From: Arthrobotrys musiformis
Taxonomy: Eukaryota; Ascomycota; Orbiliomycetes; Orbiliales; Orbiliaceae
DNA length: 64,000 bases
NCBI GenBank assembly: GCA_036971715.1
Contig: JAVHJL010000004.1
Coordinates: forward strand, 1,550,001 to 1,614,000
Direction: 5' to 3'
Made by a program: the position numbers and the translations under genes. The first letter of the stretch is position 1. The number at the start of each line of letters is the position of its first letter. The notes beneath the pieces were generated by a model that saw only the letters and a list, made by a program, of their open reading frames with translations, was not told the origin of the DNA and did no database searches. Below are positions 46,540 through 58,800 of the stretch, in pieces.

Positions 46540-49500
46540 TTTGTCGGCTGGACTGCTTCTAGACAAACAGCTCCCACCAAAAACCACTCCTCCAATAAGA
46601 TATTTATCCGTGCAAAGTCGAAGTTTTCCCTCAGTTGTTATTCAGAATACAACCGGTGAAATTTGTAAATGATCAAGTCCCTTTTTTGGGGGTCGTTCGG
46701 ATAGTGGTTCTGAAAAGGGAAGTGATATCAAGGTAATTGGAATGGTAGTGTCGTTGTTTGTTGGAAAAATGGTGCGAGAAAGAGGTGAGCTGAAAAGGGC
46801 ACGGCCGTAAAATTAGAACCGAAGGAAGAGATATGGAAAATCGATTGAAGGTTCAACTACCCCTCTTTTTAACAAAAATAGGAAAGAAAAGAGAAGAAAG
46901 AAAAAATCCCGAAAGGACCAAGATTTGATGATGGCCACGAGGGGTTTGAGGGTATAAAAGAGCAGGGCAGGGGGGGGGGAAAGGACCAGGAGGAGGAGGA
47001 AAGAGGAGAAAGCAAGGCAATTATGAGTATGAGTGCAGTGCAGTGCTGGTGAGGAGACCGCAGCAGGGTAAATGAATAGGCGAGCCGGGATGGACAAGAA
47101 TGGCTGATGGAATGCTGCAGCTAGTTTCGACCGACAGACACAACTTAAGTTTGGAGGCAGGCTAGATAGAGAACCGACCAGGTCTTGTGCGTGTCTTGTG
47201 GTCGTCTTCTCTTTCACGGGCGCATGATTTTGAAACGAATATCGAGGCTGGCTGGGGGAAGGGTAGTACCGAATAGTCTGAGGTTTATGCTAATTCGAGA
47301 ATACCGAGCAATAGTATGCTAATAGCATAACCAACGGCCGTGGTAGTCTCGACTAGCTTCAGCGGATAACTCCACTTCCTCCGTGTTATTGTGCGTACTA
47401 TGAATACTCTGTATGCTATGTATGTATGGATATATGTATAGGACTGTAAAGAGAAACGCCCAGTTACCAGTTTCTCCGGTCTTGCAGCGGGCTAGATCCG
47501 CCAGAGAATGGAGCAGGAATCCTGAGGAGATAGATAAAAAAAAAGAGTCTGGGATGGGATAGGAAGGTAGCCTGACGTGGAGCTGCCAACGCACGATGGG
47601 AGTCTAGTTCTCCCGAAGAGGATAGTATCTAAAAGACTGAAATAAACGGAGGATGTGAACAGGACGTGCAGCAAGCAGCAAGCAGCAAGCAGGCAGGAAG
47701 GCTGCGGCACTGCCAGTTGGCCAACGACTCCTCGTCCTGTTGCTGCAGGTCGAGCTAACTGGTACTAGCTTGCCTGCTATCGTGGTACGAAACCGCAAGC
47801 TCGAGACAAGGCTAAGAACAAGACTGCAAGCCCGGTAGCATCGGAATATGTACGTACCGTATGTAATGTAATGTATGTACCGTTCAGGGGGGCGGGTTTC
47901 GGGTTCGAGGCTCGAGGTTAATCTATGGAGAAGGAGCAAGTGTCACTGCCCATCCATCGTCTCTATCGACGATATAGGATATGGCGATATATAATAGAAT
48001 AGACACTAAGGGACAAAGATGACGAATGCGAAAGGATCAGAGATTAAAGTGGTAGCAGTCCTCGGTGGCGACGGAAATAATCTAGCGTGCGTGTGGACTG
48101 GGAACGTCGTCATGCCCTTCGAATCGATGTCGTCCAGGCCTGGAACATCCCGCTATATTTGGCTGCAGCGACCATCGATAACCATCTATAGATCTTGTAC
48201 TATGTCTGGATGCGAGTAGAGTATAATCTCGAATTCGAGAACGGAAGACTTTAATATCGCTCAACCCCCTGAACTCGGGATAATCCCTTCAATTGCAATC
48301 TCGAAATTTGACATCTGCCACCCCAAAACACCCCTGCACTCCATCATATCATCGCCAAAGGAAAAAAAAACTCAAAAGCGAATCCAAATAGGAAGGGCCT
48401 TCCTATCGCCATTTCATTCATTCACGACCTTCAACTTCGAAAAGGTACTGTACTATGCACATACATTCGTAGACGCATGTAATGTATCGGATCCATATCA
48501 TGCAAGATTCAAAAAATTTTCACCCCCATCCATCCCATCAGCAAAAGAGAGAAGAAAAAGGTTTTGCCTTCGCGCCGCCTGATGGGTTTTTGCGCAGCAG
48601 GAATAGCAACCTGCATAAAAGGCACCAATCACCAGACCAAGAACCCTTCCCAAAAAAAAGAAACAACCAAAAAAAAAAACGTGATGCGAAGTCCCCACAT
48701 GTCCGGCCATCGAAGCTCACTGGGCGGGGTCACCTGTCTAACCTCCTCCGAGCTCAAACCCATGAACATTCCATCCCATCGAACAGGAGTATCATCGCCT
48801 CAACCTCACGTTACTCCACATGAAAATATCTCATGGGCTTTACTCCTTCTGGCACCGAATATACATACATACAAAAAAAAAATCATCCCATCTTCAATCG
48901 AAGTTATCAACTTTAGAAGTTCGATTCGAATATACCCCAATCGCATCGATTCATCTTCTTCTCCCCAAATCGAACAAGGGCCTTGAGTCCGATGACCTCC
49001 AAAGTAACCCCGCAGCAACAGGAATTCTCTTTTTCCCTTCTCGTAGATCCATTTCGCATACCGGTTGATGCACCTTGGAAAATTTTCACAACCCTCTTCC
49101 TCCTCTAGCTCGTAGATTCTCCGTAGAGCTAGTAAGCTACCCCGAAACTCCAACGATCACAAGCACCATCTCCAACTCTAGATCTATACACGAGGGTGAA
49201 CAAAAGAGGAGTAAATGACTTGTCCACGCATTAGTCAAATAAGTTAACCCTCCCAGTATTATAATTACCTAACCCCAAAAACCAAGGATTCCAACCTGAT
49301 ATCACAAGCCGAAATCCCCCTTCGGCTGCTAATCTAAACGACCCGGCCGCAAGCTAAACAGCTCCAGCTAACCAGCCGCACAGGGGCCAGCTGTCAAATG
49401 GAATATATCGATTAAATCCATCAGAGAGTTTCTTTCTACCCTGCATCTCCAAAAATGTTTACGAAACATGCATTGCATGCAATGGAATCCAATCCAATCC

Positions 49501-50380
49501 ACCACCTCTGATTCGACAAAAAACAATCTCAAGCAAAAAGGAATTCTCGATCAAAAAAAAAATCCGATCTGATCTCGTAGACTCACTTGTAGATTATTCA
49601 ACCTTGTCAACTGATCAAGTAGCTTACGGGGCTTTGGAAAAATGTACATTATTCGTACATATATACATCTGCAATCCAGAATGCAATCCACAAAAAAAAG
49701 GAAAGAATAAAGAGGCGATTGAGACAGAAAAAAAAATGTATAAGCCGTATGTAAGCTGTATAATCTTTATCACTAATATATCGTACAGTACATGTAAAAG
49801 GCACCCGAGTTCCACAAGGAAAGAAGAAAAAAAGGTGAACAAACGAGCACGAAGGGGGAGCTCTACAGCAAGGGAGCGGCAAGAATCGAAAAAGGAGCAA
49901 TCCTGACATGTGAAAATGATCAAGACGAGAAAAGAAGAAAGAGGGAGAAAAAATAAGCTGCGGGAAACGTGGTAGCCAGACGGATATTGGAAAGTGAGTA
50001 TAACGAAAAAAAGAGACAAAAAAAACAAGGGTAGTCCAAAATAAATAGAATAAAAATAAAATGTAAAATTGGTAGACGCCAAAAACCCCTCTTATGTACA
50101 AAGAACAGGGCTAGCTTTCCACCGACGATGTCCCATTAAGTCGTAGAAGAAGCATATGAAGGTATGTTATCAAACAAAACAGAAGCAAGAAAACAACAAA
50201 TGTTCTATCATGAAGGCAAAAAAATCATGCAAGGAGGTTCGCTTCTCTGGCGCAAAATAAAATCGGTATGCAAATCAGTTGCTCGATTCTCAATATCGTT
50301 TCTCCGGTCGTTATCTTCGTTAATATGCAGTTGTTTTCCAGACTTCAAGTCTAGGCAAGGAGGCGTGAAAAATAGACCAT
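46540..50380. other. Gene-poor stretch
   Basis: About 3.8 kb with no recognised gene. The left end should contain the promoter of the acidic membrane protein. GCAGCAA repeats lie near 47670-47690 and TGTATG-type repeats near 47400-47440 and 47855-47880. Several A homopolymers occur at 48360-48900 and 49550-50030. Mirrored ORFs at 49624-50101 (-) are Phe/Leu/Ser-rich translations of A/G-rich plus-strand DNA and look spurious. Confidence 0.5.
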
Positions 50381-52559
50381 TTACTCGACACTGCTGGTCG
50401 ATGCAGCTGGGGTCAAAGGCTTGACTGGATCCTCTCCGCCTGCCTGGGCCTTGGTGAACCATCCACCCATCCTATTAATTTTTCGTTAGCAGCAGCTTCG
50501 ATACATATCATACTTCGTTCGAACCGGAAACTTACCAGCTTGTACGGTTCTCAGAAACCTTCCTTGGAGTCGACTTTGGTGGGCCCTCAACGAGTCTCAA
50601 TGGCCTCAAAGTCTTACCAGTCATCTGTCCGCTCAAGGTGTGGTGGTTGGGGTCATTAGGGTCTCTGGGAGTAGCCTCTCCACTCTCCGAGGAGTTCGAC
50701 GATGAAACAGGTCCCCTAGCTCCGGGCGACAATGGACCATTGCTCCCGAATCTCGGACCGGTATAGAAGGTTGTCTGCTTGCTCGGTGGGCTGCCCTCTC
50801 CATCCATGCGGTACATGGGGTTAACCAGACTGTAATTGGCAGGCGGCGACGTTGGGCTCTTAGTGTCGGACTGGGACCTCCTATGGCCAGGCGTGAAAGT
50901 AGAGCTGGTAATGTGCATCGTCTGCCTTCTGGTGATCGGGCTGATCATATCATCCTCCTCGACACCAGTGTTTCTTGGTGGTGGTGGCATGCTAGCGCGG
51001 ATTGGCGGGCGCTTGACCAAGATCGACTTGGATCGTTGTGGAAGTACTGGCGGCAGGCTCTCCTGTTGTGGGACTGGTGGGAGTGCCTTCTCATTGGCTG
51101 GAGTTCGGTCAAGAATGTTCTCTTGGTTGGAGTTCAGTAGGCGTTCAATCATAGTATTAATATATAATGTCATCGCCTTGTTCTGATCCTTCAAAGATTT
51201 ATTCTCGTTCTCAAGCTTCTTGTATTCGTCCTGTTCTTCCTTCTGGCTCGCCGACTCGATTTCTTCCGCAAGAGTAGAGCCGAGGCTTTCCTGCTTGGTC
51301 TGCGACGCCGAATCGGAATCCTCGGTGTATTGTCCGAGGAACCCATTTCTAATGTCTCCGTTCATGGTCGCCTGGCCAAGCAAGAGCTGGAAGCTCTCGT
51401 TCTCGTCCTGCAGCTTCGCGTTGCTCTTACGCAACTCGGCAAGCTGCTCAGTAGCATCTTGGAACTTACGTTCCTCGAGCTTCAGAGCTTCCGAAAATCG
51501 GGTCTGGGCTTCAGCGAGCTCGCTTCGTAGGGATTCAATGATCTTTTCTTTTTGTCCTGTGCCTGTGGATCGTGGGGAAACGATGGGAACATCCTCTTCT
51601 TTAGCTAAGGGGTTCGAATTAGGCACGTGATCTCCATCATTCGGGGTTTCGGCGAATAGCAAGGGAAAAAAAAAAGATTTACAAAAAAGAAGGTTCAAAA
51701 AATTTGAGAGAGGGGCAAGACAAAAAAGGGAAAGGACTCACCTTCGACAGTATCCGGAACATCAGAGGAAGGTTTATCTCTGGAATTTAGTGCTTGTTTG
51801 AGTCGCTGGATAATTTGAGTCTGCGCTTCCTCTTTCTCGCTCATTTCGTCCTTTTCCGTCATGAAGGCAGTTCGCTAAGGTAGGAGCTTCCGTTAGTACA
51901 GCACAGCACATCATAGCCAAAAAAAAAAAGAAGAGCCCAGTGGGAAAAGACAAAAGAGGAGTAGTGAGCGGGGAGAGGGAGAGGGGAATAATTAAAAAAT
52001 TAGAATGATTGGAGCATACCTCAGCTTCGAAGAGCTTCTCCTGGTCTCTCTTCGCACGTTGTAGTTCCTTGAGATCATTTTCGAGAGTCTCGGCAGCGTC
52101 GGTCTTGCCGGCGAGTAGGTCCTCGAGTTTGCTCTGTTCGGTTGAAGCTTCATCAATCCTTGCCTGCAAAGCCTTGATTTGTTTCGCAAAATCGTCCTCC
52201 ATGGCCAAGTTCTTCGCTTCGGCCTCTGCGACCTTCTTCTTAAGGTCCTCCATTGCCACGGCGTTCTCTAGTTGTGAATCGGTAAGGTCGGATGTCGGGG
52301 AAGTAATAATGGTTGATCGTCGAGCAACAGCTTTGGCGCTGAATGGACTGCCGGACTTGGTGATAGGCGAAGGTGTAGTAGAAGTAGTTGGAATTCCTGA
52401 TTTCTTATCGGTAGAATGGTGGATATCTCTCTCCTTGGAAGGGGTATTCGATCTGGCTAAAGGAGTGGAAGAACGAGCGGAACCCGGAGGTTTATAAGAT
52501 CGGGCAGGGCTAGACGTTGTGGGGGTGGGTGGCTGTTTCTTGACGTTCGCGGTAGCCAT
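50381..52559 (-). CDS. Coiled-coil protein with Ser/Pro-rich ends, unrecognised fungal family
   Basis: The ATG at 52559 gives MATANVKKQPPTPTTSSPA. About 100 residues of Ser/Thr/Pro-rich disorder are followed by a coiled coil (VAMEDLKKKVAEAEAKNLAM onward, with heptad Leu/Ala). Exon 1 ends near 52020. A short exon near 51743-51874 holds MTEKDEMSEKEEAQTQIIQRL. The third exon, from about 51655, carries more coiled coil (LRSELAEAQTRFSEALKLEE) and LENENKSLKDQNKAMTLYIN. A disordered Pro/Ser-rich region with RRQTMHI and HRRSQSD follows. The last exon gives MGGWFTKAQAGGEDPVKPL and stops at 50381; the junction RTSW|MGGWF is clean. Homologues in filamentous fungi are usually annotated as M-protein-like or hypothetical. 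A cytoskeletal or Golgi scaffold role is only a guess. RRxS/T sites suggest kinase control. Confidence 0.8.
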
Positions 52560-55500
52560 GTTTGGAAGAAGCAAGAGCTGAGATTGAGGCTATCGTGCAG
52601 GAAGGTCTAGCTCATATATGTAAAGGGGTGTGTGTGTGTGTGTCTGTGTGTGTGGTGTGTGTACACAGGTACAAGGCTCTGAGTAAGGGAAGCACAGGGA
52701 ATAAGAAAATTAGCGGGTTTGGGAAAAAGAAGGGGATAAAAAAAGGGTGTGGTAGACAGGATGATGGAGCTGGAAGAGAAGACCGACTGGGGTGGAGGAA
52801 GAAGGGAGGAAGAGAAGAGGAAGGGGATGGCTGTCTGTCCGGGTTGTGTGTCTGGGTTGGATTTGTCTGGGACGTACGGGAAGAAGAGATGGGATGAGAG
52901 TATAACAAGAAGGAGCAACGACGGAAACAACAGGGCAGAAATTATGCACCAGCAGGAAAGTGTCAAAAAAAGGGAAGAATCGAAACTCCAATTGAATTCA
53001 ATTGCAATTGGATCGGGAATTACTCAGTTAGCTGGAACTAAGGATCCCGGCTGTTTTCTGGACGATGTTTGCGCGTGGGCGTCTGTGCTTGATGTTGCTA
53101 TGCAATGCAGGCAGAATTCGAATCGAGAGGAAGAAGAGGAAGACGAGGATAAAAGGAAGGGAAGAGGAAGGGAAAGAGAAGAAGGAGAGGAGGAAGAGGA
53201 AGTATCCCGGCTCCGATCTTTAACCACCACCAGCTGCAGGTCCAGGGAGGGACTTCTTGGGCGTGTCGTGAATCGAATCAAATCGAATCAATCCCTCGGG
53301 AATTGAACAGGTGCAAGCAAGACGAGGCAAAACTTACTGTTGCTGCTGTTACTATCACACTCCGAGAGTATACGGTAGGTATGTACGGGCTTCAATGGTG
53401 GAGTAGCGAGTAGTTACTACAGCACTGGTCCCCAATTTGGTTCCGAGGTATGAAGTATACTATCCTACTAAGTAGCGTGTGGTGTAGTGAAGTGTACTGG
53501 TGATGATACGATAATTATAACTTGCGGTGGCAGTCAATTGGACCACGGGAATGTAGGCCACAAGCAACGAAATGGATACTTTGCGAATGAATGTATGAAC
53601 GAATCGAATGAATGAATAGGGCAGAATAGAATAGTAGAATACTTGTTAGAATGAATACCTTAGCCTCGTCTCTAATAGATTAATTTAAAACCTGCACAGG
53701 GAAAAAAGGAGACCGGTGTCCATATATGCACATGTATCAATACGATCGTGATCAAACCAATCTCCTCCATATGCACCTCGATGTAGACATCAATTAAATT
53801 CATTTTGGGTATTCTACCAGAAGCAAGCATGTCAAGCACCGGGCCTCTTTATTCGGCACACATTAAAACCAATACGACTTGGTTCAACCAGCATCGTCGG
53901 CAAAATGGGGCAGTTGCAGCCCCCCGGTAACCTTCCATTAGAATTACATGAAGAGAGTATGAAATCATGTCATGTCCTAGGTAACTAAGGTAAGGTAGTA
54001 GTAAGTAAATATCGCCAGTTCGCTTGATCCCCAGAGTTCAGAATTCCTTTCTTCCTTTCTTTTCTTGTTCCCGAAATTAATTTCAGGAGAAAATCAGAAA
54101 CTGGGCAGGTCTATGGAGGTTCTTTTGCTTCGACTACCGTTCTTGCATAAGTAAGTACCTCCCTAGTATCGATCCAGTATGGTTGGTACAGACATTATAC
54201 ATGTCCGGTACATGCATGCAAGAACTACTCCAAGGACGTCCGCATCCTGGGTTTTCGGTCAAAGTGAGACCCGCCGCGCCGTACGGATCGAAAAAAATAC
54301 TCTGGACAAAAAAGAAAGAAGCCGGACTTCTATTCTGTTCTGTTCCAACAGAATCTTAAAACAGCAGAAGAAGAAAAAAGAATTAGCTTTTTTTCATGCC
54401 AGGCACCCGTTGTCAATGCCTAAACATGTCCATGTTGGACAACCTGTGCGAAAAACTAACGGGAACCTAAAAAAACCTGCCCCTGAATCGCAAAAGTCAA
54501 CTTGACAGCGACGGATGGAGTGCAGAACCGCTTGCGTCGGTTGGTCGAGGCAGCAAACGTATTCATTTCGTTGGTGTACCTGACCCATCGGCCTGCTCAT
54601 GATCATGTTGCCACCAATCTGCATGCATCCACCACCCAAATTTAATTTTTGCGAGCCACCGTGACTAGTGTATGGAAGTACCCAGGCGGTTAACCAACTC
54701 CGGTACCAGGTACAGCTTCCTCCGTGCCCCCTCCATTGCGCGTAGAAGTATTCATTTTGCCAAAGGAAATTCTAGAAACCGGGGCGGTGAAGGGAAACAA
54801 GCCACACCCACCCAACGTCATGTCCAACGCATCAGCCCCGTCCGTAGATGTTACTGGTCGCAATCGATACAAACGCATACGCACACGAGGTTGACTATCG
54901 ATTAGCCCTGCGGCTAGCTAGATGACGTACCGAACAAAAATAGAACAACCACACTTCGTTCGAATTTAATCTGTCCTGTACCTGTCTATCGAACGGAATC
55001 GATTCGATACTAGTTGAAACCGCCGTTGCACCTTGCTGCAACACCCATTTTTCGACATATGTGCCTGCAGATGATTCACTCTAAAATCTCGGTGGCCCAC
55101 CCCCTTCCGCGGTACGGCGGCCTGCGTTGAACCACGTTTCGTCTACCTACACTAACCAAGAACAACCTGACACAACAACCTCTAACCTCAATTCTAATAT
55201 AGCAGCATCAATAAAACCTCGATTCTCGATCTTCTAAGACTCTTCTAACAACTCTCTCACACAGCAACAGGATAACGGCAGTTTCAAAAATACATTTCCC
55301 ACAAAATTAGTAAAAGCTCCTAAGTAACTAAAGAAAAAAAATTTGCGAACAAAAAAAAAGGCACAAGAGAGCAATCCTAGCCGCCGGTTATGGATGTGCG
55401 CGTTTCTAAACCGTCCTGGTTACAGATTTACATTCTTTCCCACGCCCCGTGATTCCTTCGTGCCTACTTTCATGCCTCAATGCCATATGACCATGTGGCA

Positions 55501-55840
55501 AGATCATACAGGTGTCACAAGAACGAGGCTAACTAAAAGAAAAATTAAGTCCGAAACATGGCAACGTTCTAGAAACTCGTTCTTTCGACGCTCGCCTTAT
55601 TCTGTCATGTTTCCCCTCGATGCGTCCCCACCGGGAATCGATATTGATGGCTTCAGTTGTTGTATTTTTGCATTGAAATCTGTTCTTGAAGTTCATATTT
55701 TTTGGCTTTGTTTACACCCGAACCATCGATACAGCATTTCCTTTATTCCTAACACTGCATTTCGCTGCCTCGACAATACTAGTATTTACGGCCATTCAGA
55801 ATCCGTCAGAGCGAAGGTCGAAGTCATAGGTTTCCGATGG
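52560..55840. other. Upstream region of coiled-coil gene and gene-poor spacer
   Basis: About 3.3 kb. A GT microsatellite at 52628-52662 lies within 105 bases of the coiled-coil start and probably in its leader. A GA-rich tract lies at 53120-53200. TACC/TAGG-type repeats occur near 53370-53480 and 53980-54005. I see no supportable gene. The 194-codon ORF at 55343-55927 is composed of scattered residues without motifs. Confidence 0.5.
52628..52662. repeat. GT/CA microsatellite
   Basis: Mostly alternating GT with two interruptions, just upstream of the minus-strand coiled-coil gene, where it would appear as CA in the transcript leader or promoter. Confidence 0.85.
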
Positions 55841-58800
55841 TATACTAGGGGTATAAATATATCGAAAGGACAGAAAGGAGGATATATATATAAACACTCC
55901 CACCTACAAACCCATCAAATCTCGTGAATGAGAAGCTCCTAAAAACTCAAGATGATGTTTGGAATGACGTACTCATGATTTTTCGGAGGCTTGTTTCCTT
56001 AAGTATATATGGAGATTACATACTTTAGTTGTCTTTGTCGCTGCATGCTATCTTTCTTCGAAGTTTTCGGGCGTAGGTATAGAAATACTCGGTACGTATA
56101 TATAATTATAGAAGGATTTCTAGTATAAGCCCATCCTGACTTCTGTCCGAAATGGCAGTGGGCGAAAGCAGTGACATATAGTGGTTAATGCAGCCCTCTG
56201 TATAGCTACTAAGAATCCGGATATCGGAGCTCCATGTCGTGGTGATATAGAAAGCCCTTTCATCTGCCCTCGGAGTCGCTGCCGATTCACCTTGAACTTG
56301 GGGTTTGATATAGAAGCCAACCCCAAACAAAGTTCGGTCACTCTTTGTGCGGTCTGGGAACGAGACCAAGCCAACCATAGTATCGTCATACAGAAGACCT
56401 TGGAGTGGAAGTATATGACCCACGAATAATATGTCTATCTAGTGTCACTCCGCAACATTATCGATCACTGCTATCGCCGTCGTTTCTCCCGTGATATAAT
56501 ATATGTAATTCGAACAGGATGGATCCATTGGCGAGTGCTATTATGAAATTAATATTTACCAACTTCGGAGCCCTGAAATTAATATGGGATTTGGACATTT
56601 ACAAAGCCAAACATTCTTTTTTTTTTTCTTCTATTCGTATTATTATGATGAACTCCTGCTACCTTGAGGTCGCCAGTCGAGACAGGGGATAAGTATTGAT
56701 TGCTCTTAACTTCGTAATACCTTTGTCGCGATGGCATCATCCAACTCCATGGAACTTCCGTCAGTGCACAACCGGCACTCATAGCATCTTTAAAAAAATA
56801 TATATAATTTGAATTCAGGGCATAGACGCATCAAAAGGAATGGCATTCATAGAGTCTATGTTTTGAGTGATCACCCTCGTCCCCTGATCTTGAACGAATA
56901 TGCCTGCGCGGATGGAGAATACGTGTAGAAAATGATAACGATACTTCATGTCTTGCCGCCCTAGCTGCACCAATACCTCGTTCATGAATCAGCCTTCTCT
57001 AGGAAGCAAAATATATCCTTATTCATGTGTCCCACTTGTCAGTTTTCTTTTTCTCGATATATATTTTTGTAATGGGCAATTGTATCCAATCGAACATCCA
57101 ATTCTTGAGGATTCTATTCCATTGCCGGTGCGCAAATAAGGACACAAAGTAAAGGAAAGCCCATTGACACAAAGATCTCCTCCTTCAGAGCAAACTATCA
57201 ACATACGACTCGAGAGCATCTTTTGTACTTTATCTAAAGTGGTCATATCCTAGCCCGACTTAGGGCTCAGTGCTAAATTGTATTGATATTAAAGTCCTAT
57301 CACTATAACGGACTTGCGCTTGTAATTGTCTAGTTTCCAGGGACCATATAATGTCGATATTGGGGTCGACATTGTTTTATCATATTTCCCGTTTGCATTA
57401 CTACGAATGTTGCAGTCATGAGCAGTGTTCGAGACTGCCTTATGCTCGTAGCCTTCATGTATCTTTTCCACATTTCGGATAGGAACTTCGGATCCCAGTC
57501 AAAGCTCACATTTTCAGGGTGAATTTCATACGCAAAATACATCTGGATGCAGCGCTTCATCCTGCCGTGTGGTGGCCATGTTATACCGGTGGATTTGCTA
57601 AGCACTATTCATTTAAGCATGAGACGTTTGTCCGCCACGTTTTAAACGTTTTTCTAGAAACTTTCGTAGTTGGAGCGCGGCGGCCTTGCTAGTATGCTGT
57701 CCATTTCGCGCAAGGGGGAAGATTATTATATAAAGAGGCCATGGGGTAATGCTTCGATCGCTCTTGTTATATAATTAATATCTTGTGCAATTGTGTAAGT
57801 ATATCAATTGATGGTTCATGTACTTGTGATAGCTAGCATTACGATATTGATACCAGAGATATCAAGAACCGCGTCAAAGGAAACTAGTCATCAACCAGAT
57901 CTCGACTGGTAGTATACCTTCAAGGTACCGAAGCATAGAATATGGTAAGTGCTTTCAGCTTGGAATATGCATATGGTAAAGTAGGTAAGTATATATGGAA
58001 TTAATTCATAAAACCGTAAAATCGGTGGTCTGTCAGACGCATATTGCAATTGATCAGTGTGCGCATCGGCCCTAGGTCATTCTATTCCTGAGATGCCTTA
58101 GGACCAGATTATCGATTCATCGGCCCAGCGTCTCCCCTCCCCCACCGGCCCTTTCCTTTTATTAGAGAAAGGGTTAAATCCGTGCTGATCATGAGAGGCA
58201 AAGGGGCATAGAGATTGTATAAACTATGCTTGAGAAAACTCAAAATGGGGGAAATCGGAGGTATATAACCCGTCTAAGCACTTTCATTCTCTCTGCTTCT
58301 GCATTTTGGGAACTAGCTGCAGGTTGCATCTTAAGTACTTGAGCTTTTACCTCAAAGGCGGAACCATTACGATGTTGATTCCGTCGACGGTCGCTGTGCT
58401 TATAATTGTGCCTGTACGTGCGAGAAAATATATCGTCGCCCTCCGTCGTTTCCAAGAGCAAGCATCTCCTAGAAAATATAATATTGGTATATATAGGTAA
58501 ATTCGACAGAGCAGACAGAGGTCGTGTGGTGGTCTCGAATCCAGACCCGTTGTGTGGCTGCAGATACCAAATACCGTCAGTCGGACCCAGCTAGGGTCTA
58601 TATAATCTGGATGGACATGGCCACCGAACTCGCAGTCAAGGTACCTACTCATGACAACTGGGGCTGTAGTTCGTCCCGGCGAAGTGTTTCTCGAAGTGAT
58701 CCTCGACGGTGAACGGATTACTGCGAGTTCCATAAATATAGCAAACAATCTGGGATTAATAGATTCATACCATAGGCTGGTGGATTTTTGATAAGAACAG

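Noticed and set aside
49624..50101. Two overlapping minus-strand ORFs of about 150 codons, Phe/Leu-rich
   Set aside because: They are translations of purine-rich plus-strand DNA; hydrophobicity comes from composition, and both frames are equally open.
55343..55927. 194-codon plus-strand ORF
   Set aside because: It begins in A homopolymers and has scattered Cys, His, Pro and Trp without motif or periodicity; probably chance.
58500..58700. Possible tRNA-like sequence (GGTCTCGAATCC near 58530)
   Set aside because: The T-arm-like string has no matching acceptor stem or A box at the right distance.
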